Assembly: GCA_027016475.1 (NCBI GenBank)
Contig: JALUTL010000132.1
Span: 1-5,271 of the forward strand
From: Candidatus Heimdallarchaeota archaeon
GTDB lineage: Archaea > Asgardarchaeota > Heimdallarchaeia > Heimdallarchaeales > Kariarchaeaceae
Reading direction: 5' to 3'
Length of the DNA: 5,271 nucleotides
Part shown: positions 1 through 5,271 of the stretch, piece by piece
How positions within the stretch are numbered: the stretch's first letter is position 1
Layout: every line of letters starts with the position of its first letter
The notes under the pieces: generated by a model
Told to the model about the DNA's origin: nothing
What the model saw: only the letters and a program-made list of their open reading frames with translations
Database searches by the model: none
Made by a program: the position numbers and the translations under genes

Positions 1-1712
1 TTATAGGTTAAACCCAAAGTTTCTTGAGATGCCATCAAGAAGACATTCTGAATGTCATTGATGCTATACCCTTTCAGAGCCCTCTGTAATTTTTCAATTT
101 CCTTTTGGTTTTTCAGATCCACCTTTTTTTCATTGAGGTAAATTTTCACTAAAGTCGCGATCGAACTGATATTGCTTGCAACTTTCTCTGAAAATATTCT
201 TTGGTAAAATGAATTTGGAACAAGTTTGCTTTTTGCAGAATTGACATCCAATTTGGGATGCAGATAAAATTTGAGCAGATTCATGTAGTTTGATCCGCCC
301 AATGGATGGACTGAGAAGAAAAGATCCAAAAGAGTAATGTAATCAACTTCTCCATTCAGCATAAGATTCAAAGCAGTTGGGATCACCTGATCCATGACAT
401 CCTTCGAATTCCATTCCCTGTATAGACGATTCAGTTCCTTGTCCTTCATATCTTCCTTTACTCTGCCAGCAATTGCCTGAACCGTTTCTAAGTGAGTCTT
501 GTCCCATCCAAGGAAGAACATCTGATAGAAATTGTAAAAGTCTATGTTTGGGGGATTCTCAGTTGATTTTACATAAAACCCTTCATAATCCTCAGACTTG
601 ATCATGCGTGCGAGCAGAAATCTGTCAGGATGTCTCAACACTCTTTTCTCTGTCTGTACAAATCGCTTGATTTCTTTCTTTGCGTTGAAATCGGCTTCCA
701 AACTAAGTTCCCGCAAAAATTCAAGTGTGCGATCCGGTAAGAAGTATGTTTCACACTCGGAGCCTTGATTGGAATTGGTGAATTGCCAAATAACCAGAGT
801 GGATCCCATCAGCTTGACTGTAAACTGCCTTAGTACATCCAGCAATTGCAGAATGAGATGGCTTGGTGGATCATTTTTACCGATTATTTCAATTGAATCC
901 TCAAGGTTTGAAGTTTTGAAGAGATCGTTAAACCTTTGCAGATTGGAATCAATCAACTTCTTTGAGATTGTCATATTGTCGGATTGGAAGACTGCAAGCT
1001 TCCCCTGCATAAAATATGTTGCTTGAGGAAGGAAATGAACCAAGAACAGGCACCTGCAACAAACGGCAAGGGGCTCAGAGAAAGCAGGAAAAGCCTGTGC
1101 CTCATTTCCAATTGTCCCGATCAACGGAAACCAGGACTTTGTAACTCCTTTGCCAAATTTTTTGTTGGATGAGCTTCCCTGCCGTATTTCCTCCAGCCGA
1201 ATCTCCAATTCATTGAAGTCCAAAGAACTTTCCCTGCCGCAGCTAATGCAGAGATTCTGTGGATTCGTCTCATAAGGGATCTGGGAAAGAAATTCTGTAA
1301 GATAGGCTCTGTATACATTTCTTTGAAGACGTGAAGGCATTCCTCCTTTTGGCTTCTTGAGACATTCATCATCAGCTTTCTTCTTACCAAAGGCAGACTG
1401 AATGATCGGATTGTTGGGAAATATCATGAATGCCGCCTTGGTTGCCGCAGTCCTGTCTGCGATAGCTCTTCCCAGCGTGTCCACATTTTCACCGTTTGTC
1501 CTGAATGCATCTATCAGGTCTCCCAAACTGATTTCATGAGGCTCTTTCTTCTGCAAAATGGATACTGCAATGAGGCCTGCATCCACAAAAGGATTGCCAG
1601 AAAATCCGATTGGAAGATTCCTGTGTTCCTCAAGCGAATCCAGCCGTTCCTTGACTTGGCTGTCAAACTTGTCATCATTGCAAAAATCGTACTCTGGTAT
1701 GTTGTTATTCAA
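1..1712 (-). CDS. cas8b1: Type I-B Cascade large subunit Cas8b1/Cst1 (CxxC-CxxC family), 3' end off the window
   Basis: Large subunit of the type I CRISPR effector complex; in this class the subunit recognises the PAM and helps load the Cas3 nuclease. The reading frame is open from TTG 1712 to base 1 with no stop, giving 570 residues, near the upper end of what I would expect for this family, so probably little is missing. Residues 37-47 read FSGNPFVDAGL, the N-terminal hallmark of Cst1-type proteins. A zinc-binding pair follows: C155-x2-C158 (CISCG) and C218-x2-C221 (CCRC), the second leading into a FLP...GKLAVFQSDN stretch typical of the CXXC-CXXC family. The TTG start overlaps the cas7 stop (TTGA) and has a GGAGGG site 6 bases upstream; the first in-frame ATG is near residue 96, after the conserved N-terminus, so it cannot be the start. 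Family assignment is by motif memory; the exact Cas8 subtype (8b1 versus 8a1) is less sure. Confidence 0.85.
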   Translation of the reverse strand, partial: MNNNIPEYDFCNDDKFDSQVKERLDSLEEHRNLPIGFSGNPFVDAGLIAVSILQKKEPHEISLGDLIDAFRTNGENVDTLGRAIADRTAATKAAFMIFPNNPIIQSAFGKKKADDECLKKPKGGMPSRLQRNVYRAYLTEFLSQIPYETNPQNLCISCGRESSLDFNELEIRLEEIRQGSSSNKKFGKGVTKSWFPLIGTIGNEAQAFPAFSEPLAVCCRCLFLVHFLPQATYFMQGKLAVFQSDNMTISKKLIDSNLQRFNDLFKTSNLEDSIEIIGKNDPPSHLILQLLDVLRQFTVKLMGSTLVIWQFTNSNQGSECETYFLPDRTLEFLRELSLEADFNAKKEIKRFVQTEKRVLRHPDRFLLARMIKSEDYEGFYVKSTENPPNIDFYNFYQMFFLGWDKTHLETVQAIAGRVKEDMKDKELNRLYREWNSKDVMDQVIPTALNLMLNGEVDYITLLDLFFSVHPLGGSNYMNLLKFYLHPKLDVNSAKSKLVPNSFYQRIFSEKVASNISSIATLVKIYLNEKKVDLKNQKEIEKLQRALKGYSINDIQNVFLMASQETLGLTY

Positions 1713-2815
1713 TAAGCTCCCTCCAAATAGGTCAAAATTCTGTTTTTGATTTGCCCAGGACTGGTAACCTGTATTTCTACCTTTCCGCTCTGGGTCTCAA
1801 TCTCTTTTGCGTGTAGCTGTTGGACTTTTTCTTGATTGACTATTGGGATTCCTTTTCGGTATCCAAGAAAAAGCGGGCATTTGAAGGTATGGCCTCTTGA
1901 TGAAACAAGTGACTCAACCTTCTCCAAGCTTAGCTTCAGTGTATCATCCGTCGTGAACATGGATGGGCCGAATGGTGCCATTCCCTCTGCAATAGTGCAA
2001 AACAGCATTTTCGGACTAAAATCAACCGTGAATTGACTTGCTTTTGGAGGGCTAGTCAATCCCATAATTGTGTCAAACAGCAGCTTAACTGCTTCCATGA
2101 CCCGACCTTTGCGGTCATTGACCTCATACCGTCCAGTTCCGTTATTGGAAATCATCGATGCATGCCGTTTCAAAATTTCATTTGGCAATTCAATGACATC
2201 CCCTGAGTTGACGAAAATTCCGATCCTGTCAAGATCAAGGGCTATGTTCCCCAAAAACCATCCCGCAGAAAATTCTGTTGAATAAGGAAGGGGAGTGCTG
2301 TCGTTGAGATGAAGAAATCCCTTTTCCGTCGAGATGTTCCTTTCCAATGCTATTAGGTTGGTCGCTTGCAATGGAGCTATCCTGTTTGCACTTACGACCT
2401 TGAAACGCAAGGGATTGTCCTGATCCGGTTGCTTCTCAAAGGGATGGCTGTATCCGAACAGGTCATCTTCAAGATAGAGAATAGGGTTCAGGATGTTTTT
2501 CTTCAACCCATTCAGTCTGTCATAATAGGATGGCTCACTTTTCAGAAAAACAAAAGTGTCTCTCATTAGCTTTTTCCATGCTTGTGCAGACATGTAGGGA
2601 TACCGATTCCCCTTTAGAACAAATTTCTTGATCTCTGTTGTCGGGTATCTGCCGCTTGAAGCACCAGAACCGTTCAGGAACCCCCCGTGGAGTTTGTACA
2701 TCACTGTGCAACTGAGTATCACATGACTCCCTGAAATGCCTTCATCATTGTTCTTTATAAGTCTATCGGACACCTGTTTCAACCTGAATCTCCGAACGAA
2801 AATCTTTTTTACCAC
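1709..2815 (-). CDS. cas7: Type I-B Cascade backbone protein Cas7 (Cst2/DevR family)
   Basis: Cas7 polymerises along the crRNA to form the backbone of the type I interference complex. The 368-residue product carries features of the Cst2/DevR branch: an N-terminal strand leading to GGFLNGSG (44-51), a KGNRYPYMSAQAWKKLMRD segment (68-86) matching the 'YpyvSgQaWR..lR' pattern, DDLFGYS (117-123), and a central PLQATNLIALERN region. Length is usual for the family. The start is uncertain. GTG 2815 is the longest choice, gives a basic leader (VKKIFVRRFRLK) and has no good Shine-Dalgarno site. GTG 2773, 14 codons in, has an AGGTTGA-like site just upstream and still leaves the whole fold. The gene heads the leftward operon and overlaps cas8 by 4 bases. 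It is unusual to see cas7 before cas8; the common I-B order is cas6-cas8-cas7-cas5-cas3. Confidence 0.85.
   Translation of the reverse strand: MVKKIFVRRFRLKQVSDRLIKNNDEGISGSHVILSCTVMYKLHGGFLNGSGASSGRYPTTEIKKFVLKGNRYPYMSAQAWKKLMRDTFVFLKSEPSYYDRLNGLKKNILNPILYLEDDLFGYSHPFEKQPDQDNPLRFKVVSANRIAPLQATNLIALERNISTEKGFLHLNDSTPLPYSTEFSAGWFLGNIALDLDRIGIFVNSGDVIELPNEILKRHASMISNNGTGRYEVNDRKGRVMEAVKLLFDTIMGLTSPPKASQFTVDFSPKMLFCTIAEGMAPFGPSMFTTDDTLKLSLEKVESLVSSRGHTFKCPLFLGYRKGIPIVNQEKVQQLHAKEIETQSGKVEIQVTSPGQIKNRILTYLEGAY
1719..1724 (-). promoter_or_regulatory. Shine-Dalgarno site for cas8, inside the end of cas7
   Basis: GGAGGG on the minus strand lies 6 bases before TTG 1712, within the last codons of cas7. 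It decides the start of the cas8 gene, which has no usable ATG, and implies that the two genes are translated from one message. Confidence 0.7.
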
Positions 2816-2820
2816 TGTGC

Positions 2821-2829
2821 AAATAAATT
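2821..2829. promoter_or_regulatory. AT-rich element, possible TATA-like promoter core between the divergent operons
   Basis: AAATAAATT (TTTATTT on the other strand) is the only AT-rich core in the 60-base gap between cas7 and the DUF2797 gene. If it is an archaeal TATA-like box, transcription would start about 25 bases away on each side. That fits a short leader before ATG 2876 on the plus strand, and on the minus strand fits the internal cas7 start GTG 2773 better than GTG 2815. This is inference from position and composition only. Confidence 0.25.
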
Positions 2830-2834
2830 CTTAA

Positions 2835-2863
2835 CCACTTTAGTGGGTCTGCCACTCTTGTGG
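2835..2863. promoter_or_regulatory. Tandem inverted repeats (CCACT/AGTGG half-sites), candidate operator or RNA hairpins
   Basis: Four half-sites alternate in orientation: CCACT (2835-2839), AGTGG (2842-2846), CCACT (2852-2856) and GTGG (2860-2863). They form CCACT-TT-AGTGG, AGTGG-5 bases-CCACT and CCAC-TCTT-GTGG. A further CCACT lies at 2812-2816, across the putative GTG start of cas7. The last half-site runs into the G-rich ribosome binding site of the DUF2797 gene (2862-2868). The set could be a binding site for a regulator shared by both operons, or a hairpin that masks the ribosome site in the rightward message. The half-sites are only 4-5 bases long, so chance is a real alternative. Confidence 0.35.
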
Positions 2864-2875
2864 GGGGTAGGTAGT

Positions 2876-3781
2876 ATGGAATTTACCAAAACCATTCGCG
2901 GATATTCATATACGTTTGATCAAGACAAATTGAACATTGTGCTCTGGTTGGAGACATTTTGGGGAGAATATTGCCCACTGCCTCTGACTTCGATCCAAAA
3001 CCTTGAATGCGGAAACTACATCTGCAAGGTCTGCAACAACTTTATTGATACGCTTGAAGCTGGTTACTGCATGGAATGCTTTTCATTGGATGAAATGCAT
3101 CAAGTGTGGCTTCGTTGCCTCTACAACAGGAGAGATTCTTACATCAATACTGTAGGATGTGTCAGAAGCGATCCGTCATGCGGAATTCCTGAGCATGTCC
3201 CAAAATGCTACAGAAGATACCTTATCTACTTGGGAAGAGTTGGATCACGATTGAAGGTCGGCATTACTGCAAAAGGACGAAATGGGGGATTTTGGGGAAG
3301 ATTCCTTGAACAGGGTCTCAATGAGGCCATAGTGGTCGATTCCTTGGCGAATCTCCCCGAAGCCAGCAAGACAGAAACAATGTTCAGATCGATGAAATTC
3401 AATGATGCCATCAGATCCATGGACAAGGCTGAGCAATTGCTCAATTCATCAAAACCCTTGGACATCAGAAAAATGGCCCTTAGTTTTGAAGAAAATGGGC
3501 AAACTCTTTCCCTTTTTGAGCATGGGCTATACAGTTCGACGCTGCTTGAAGACTTTCCACTGAGTCTATGGGAAGAACTCTTTCCAGATACCAAGATCCA
3601 GCATGTCAATGTCTTTCCTGATACTGGATTTGAACATTCGAGCCTTTCAGAACATGCGATCAAGGGGGAAGCAATATGGTTCCAAGGATCTCTTGTCATA
3701 TCTGAGAAGAACAACAATCGGTACTACACTAATCTCGATGACCTGCTCCATCGAGAAATTATTACTTTAAGGAGGAAATAG
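2876..3781 (+). CDS. DUF2797-family protein with zinc-knuckle-like cysteines, first gene of the adaptation operon
   Basis: A 301-residue protein that I place in DUF2797, a family without an established function, found in archaea and some bacteria. From ATG 2876, an N-terminal part carries CKVC (50-53) and CMECF (65-69), a four-cysteine zinc-binding pattern, plus C95, C102 and C111. The core reads RYLIYLGR (114-121), then KVGIT (127-131), then GRFLEQG (141-148 region), matching the DUF2797 signature 'H.vYLa...KVGiTr...RW.dQGA'. It resembles GIY-YIG nuclease folds, with Y118, K127-G129, R142 and E167 as candidate active-site positions. The C-terminal IKGEAIWFQGSLVIS region (262-276) matches the closing strands of the family. 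The start was chosen because ATG 2876 has GGGGGGT 7 bases upstream; GTG 2843 would add 11 residues inside the inverted repeats. It ends one base before cas1 and its last codons hold the cas1 ribosome site. The domain call is from memory; nuclease activity is inference. Confidence 0.75.
   Translation: MEFTKTIRGYSYTFDQDKLNIVLWLETFWGEYCPLPLTSIQNLECGNYICKVCNNFIDTLEAGYCMECFSLDEMHQVWLRCLYNRRDSYINTVGCVRSDPSCGIPEHVPKCYRRYLIYLGRVGSRLKVGITAKGRNGGFWGRFLEQGLNEAIVVDSLANLPEASKTETMFRSMKFNDAIRSMDKAEQLLNSSKPLDIRKMALSFEENGQTLSLFEHGLYSSTLLEDFPLSLWEELFPDTKIQHVNVFPDTGFEHSSLSEHAIKGEAIWFQGSLVISEKNNNRYYTNLDDLLHREIITLRRK
3769..3775 (+). promoter_or_regulatory. Shine-Dalgarno site of cas1 inside the DUF2797 gene
   Basis: AAGGAGG, the strongest ribosome site in the window, lies 7 bases before ATG 3783 and forms part of the last codons (Leu-Arg-Arg-Lys-stop) of the upstream gene. 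It couples the two genes on one message and sets the cas1 start. Confidence 0.8.
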
Positions 3782-3782
3782 C

Positions 3783-4790
3783 ATGGTTACAATAGTATTG
3801 ACTGAGCCTGGCTCAAAAATACAGGTCAAAAAGGATCGATTCCTTTTTACACATGGATTCTCCACCAAACCTGCATCTGAAGTGCCATTTGACATCGTAG
3901 ATCATATCATTTCAGAAACCAGCTGCACAATAACGGCACAGGCAATGGCTGCATTCGCCTCTCATTCAATACCTTTAGTTTGGATAGGGCCAAGCAATCG
4001 CGGATTGTACATTCTCCCTTCTTTCCAGAATGGGTTGGCCGAGTTGCGAAAAAAACAGTATGAAGCCATTTCCAGTGCACACGGCGTCTCCATTGCCTAT
4101 CAAATCGTGATGCAGGTTGCAAAGAACAGATTGAATACGCTTTCCAAATGGCACAAGTCCTTTGATGTTGACCTTTCGGCCCATACTAAAAAAATCAAGG
4201 AATATCTTAAGCACCCACCTAACAAGGCACAGACAATCGAAAGTTGCAGGGCGGACTTCATGGCCTTTGAAGCAAAAATAGCCAAGGAGTATTGGAACGG
4301 CTTTGCTAAAATAATCCAACATTTCGGATACAATTTCAGCACCCGATCCAAAAGGCCTGCAAAGGATCCGCTCAATGCCCTGCTCAACTATGGCTACGCC
4401 ATTCTTGAAAGCCAGATCGTGGCTTCAATCACCATAACAGGACTGGACATCTATGCCGGATTCCTCCATTCAGACAGATCAGGAAGGTTCTCCCTTGTTC
4501 AGGATCTCAAAGAGGAATTCCGACAGGTTCTGGTGGATGAAGCATTGGTGCAGTTTGTCAAAATGCACAACCCAACTGAGGACGACTTTGTCACCAAAGG
4601 TGATGAAATCCAGATAGGAAACGACATCAAGAAACTGTGGGTGCAATCACTTTTCCATCGATTGGAAGCAGAATTTGGAAAGCATACGCTCAGGCGGCAC
4701 ATCATCCTGCAAGGAAGAACATTGGCAAACTGTCTCATGGGAAAGCGAAAAAGATATTCCCCGTTTGCGAACAGGGTGAAATATCCGTGA
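3783..4790 (+). CDS. cas1: CRISPR integrase Cas1
   Basis: Metal-dependent integrase that, with Cas2, inserts new spacers at the leader end of a CRISPR array. The 335-residue product is of normal length and appears intact. The N-terminal beta domain includes KKDRFLF (16-22), a VPFDIVDHIIS segment (34-44) and IPLVWIG (63-69). The C-terminal helical domain has the expected catalytic set: E163 in FEAKIAKEYW, H229 in GFLH followed by SDRSG, and D241 with E244/E245 in SLVQDLKEEFR. The DPLNALLNYGYAILES block (195-210) is also canonical. ATG 3783 is set by AAGGAGG 7 bases upstream. It sits one base after the DUF2797 stop and its TGA overlaps the GTG of cas2. All key residues are present, so I expect an active enzyme. 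Confidence 0.97.
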   Translation: MVTIVLTEPGSKIQVKKDRFLFTHGFSTKPASEVPFDIVDHIISETSCTITAQAMAAFASHSIPLVWIGPSNRGLYILPSFQNGLAELRKKQYEAISSAHGVSIAYQIVMQVAKNRLNTLSKWHKSFDVDLSAHTKKIKEYLKHPPNKAQTIESCRADFMAFEAKIAKEYWNGFAKIIQHFGYNFSTRSKRPAKDPLNALLNYGYAILESQIVASITITGLDIYAGFLHSDRSGRFSLVQDLKEEFRQVLVDEALVQFVKMHNPTEDDFVTKGDEIQIGNDIKKLWVQSLFHRLEAEFGKHTLRRHIILQGRTLANCLMGKRKRYSPFANRVKYP

Positions 4791-5146
4791 AATTCAAAAT
4801 CGTTGCCTATGACATCTCAAAAGATAGCCTCAGGGAGGCAGTTGCTGATGTCCTAAAAAATTACGGCTTCATCAGACTCCAATATTCAGTGTTCAATGGA
4901 ATAATTCCACAATCAAAAATGAAGGATCTGATCCGGGAACTTGAGGATCTTACCAAGAATGAGCAGGCAAGCATTGCCATTTTCGAACTATGCGAAAAAT
5001 GCCAAAAAAACATGTTTGAGATATTATCCTTCGGAGAAACAATCGATAGCGAGGAGACTCAGAACAATGAACAGCCCAAACCGAAAGAGGAAAAACCTTC
5101 CTCACCACCACCTCCAGAAAAAGGAAAAGGGGTAATGGTCATATGA
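4787..5146 (+). CDS. cas2: CRISPR adaptation protein Cas2 with proline-rich C-terminal tail
   Basis: Cas2 dimerises and bridges two Cas1 dimers in the spacer integration complex. The start is GTG 4787, overlapping the cas1 stop as GTGA, with AGGGTGA 7 bases upstream; upstream in-frame codons lie inside cas1 and are a shadow. The 119-residue product begins with the ferredoxin-like first strand and its aspartate (FKIVAYDIS, D9), then YGFIRLQYSVFNG (26-38) and IAIFELCEKC (63-72), all family signatures. Usual Cas2 proteins are about 85-100 residues; here the residues after about 84 form a hydrophilic tail rich in E, N, K and P (SSPPPPEKGKG, 105-115), likely disordered. The stop overlaps the cas4 start as ATGA. 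Whether the tail contacts Cas4 or another partner is unknown. Confidence 0.95.
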   Translation: MKFKIVAYDISKDSLREAVADVLKNYGFIRLQYSVFNGIIPQSKMKDLIRELEDLTKNEQASIAIFELCEKCQKNMFEILSFGETIDSEETQNNEQPKPKEEKPSSPPPPEKGKGVMVI

Positions 5147-5271
5147 CTGTCCACGCAGAAGAAATCAGGCAGTTCCTTTACTGCAAACGGATTCCCTTCC
5201 TCCGATTCAACTTCGGAAAAATGGTGACAACCTACAGCATGAAGAAAGGACAGACATACCATGAAGAAAAA
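5143..5271 (+). CDS. cas4: CRISPR adaptation exonuclease Cas4, N-terminal 43 codons only
   Basis: Cas4 is an iron-sulfur RecB-like nuclease that trims prespacers and checks their PAM with Cas1-Cas2. Only 43 codons lie in the window and the frame is open at the right edge. They show the Cas4 opening: EEIRQFLYCKR (6-16) with C14 as the first expected cluster cysteine, and KKGQTYHEE (34-42) with H40 at the position of the RecB-family histidine. ATG 5143 overlaps the cas2 stop (ATGA), and purine-rich AGGGGT lies 9 bases upstream. The RecB catalytic D, E and K residues and the three C-terminal cysteines would be beyond the window. cas4 placed after cas2 is less usual than cas4-cas1-cas2. Confidence 0.87.
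   Translation, partial: MTVHAEEIRQFLYCKRIPFLRFNFGKMVTTYSMKKGQTYHEEK

Noticed and set aside
769..1172. Plus-strand short reading frames across the cas8 region
   Set aside because: They are antisense to the continuous 570-codon cas8 frame with its CxxC motifs, and have no ribosome sites or family features.
2843..2875. Longer DUF2797 start at GTG 2843
   Set aside because: It would begin within the inverted repeats with no ribosome site, and adds 11 residues without family similarity; ATG 2876 is better placed.
3226..3717. 163-residue reading frame on the minus strand inside the DUF2797 gene
   Set aside because: It lies wholly opposite a gene with clear family motifs and shows no recognisable domain; a shadow frame.
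4637..4786. Upstream in-frame extension of cas2 into cas1
   Set aside because: The extra 50 residues are the cas1 3' end read in another frame; Cas2 homology begins at GTG 4787, which has its own ribosome site.
5004..5010. Run of seven A in cas2 as a possible frameshift site
   Set aside because: The zero frame continues to a stop that overlaps cas4 cleanly; no alternative frame gives a sensible product.
1..5271. CRISPR array or leader
   Set aside because: No regularly spaced direct repeats of about 25-40 bases were seen; the array must lie outside the window.

Overview
The window is the core of a type I CRISPR-Cas locus, read as two modules that diverge from a short intergenic region at about 2816-2875. 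The organism is not identified. Base composition is moderate, arginine is written mostly with AGA/AGG, GTG and TTG starts are common, and Shine-Dalgarno sites are clear. This fits a mesophilic archaeon (for example a methanogen) somewhat better than a typical bacterium, but it is a weak inference.

Left half, minus strand: the interference module. The first gene is a Cas7 backbone protein of the Cst2/DevR type (2815-1709). It overlaps by 4 bases a Cas8b1/Cst1-type large subunit with the paired CxxC signature. That gene starts at TTG 1712 and is still open at base 1, with 570 codons visible. This pair points to subtype I-B (Tneap-like). cas5, cas3 and cas6 are not in the window and would be expected to the left.

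Right half, plus strand: the adaptation module, packed as one transcript. Its first gene (2876-3781) is a DUF2797-family protein with a four-cysteine zinc-knuckle-like N-terminus and a GIY-YIG-like core. One base separates it from cas1 (3783-4790), whose strong Shine-Dalgarno site lies inside the last codons of the DUF2797 gene. cas1 overlaps cas2 (4787-5146) through GTGA, and cas2 overlaps cas4 (5143 to the right edge) through ATGA.

The most interesting point is the DUF2797 gene as the leading, tightly coupled member of a cas1-cas2-cas4 operon. Cas1, Cas2 and Cas4 together capture, trim and integrate new spacers. A zinc-binding protein related to a nuclease fold, made with them, could be a new adaptation accessory factor. 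Secondary points are symmetric CCACT/AGTGG half-sites in the divergent intergenic region, a proline-rich tail on Cas2, and an unusual gene order (cas7 before cas8; cas4 after cas2). No CRISPR array, tRNA, rRNA or mobile element is visible, and no stretch over 300 bases lacks a gene.
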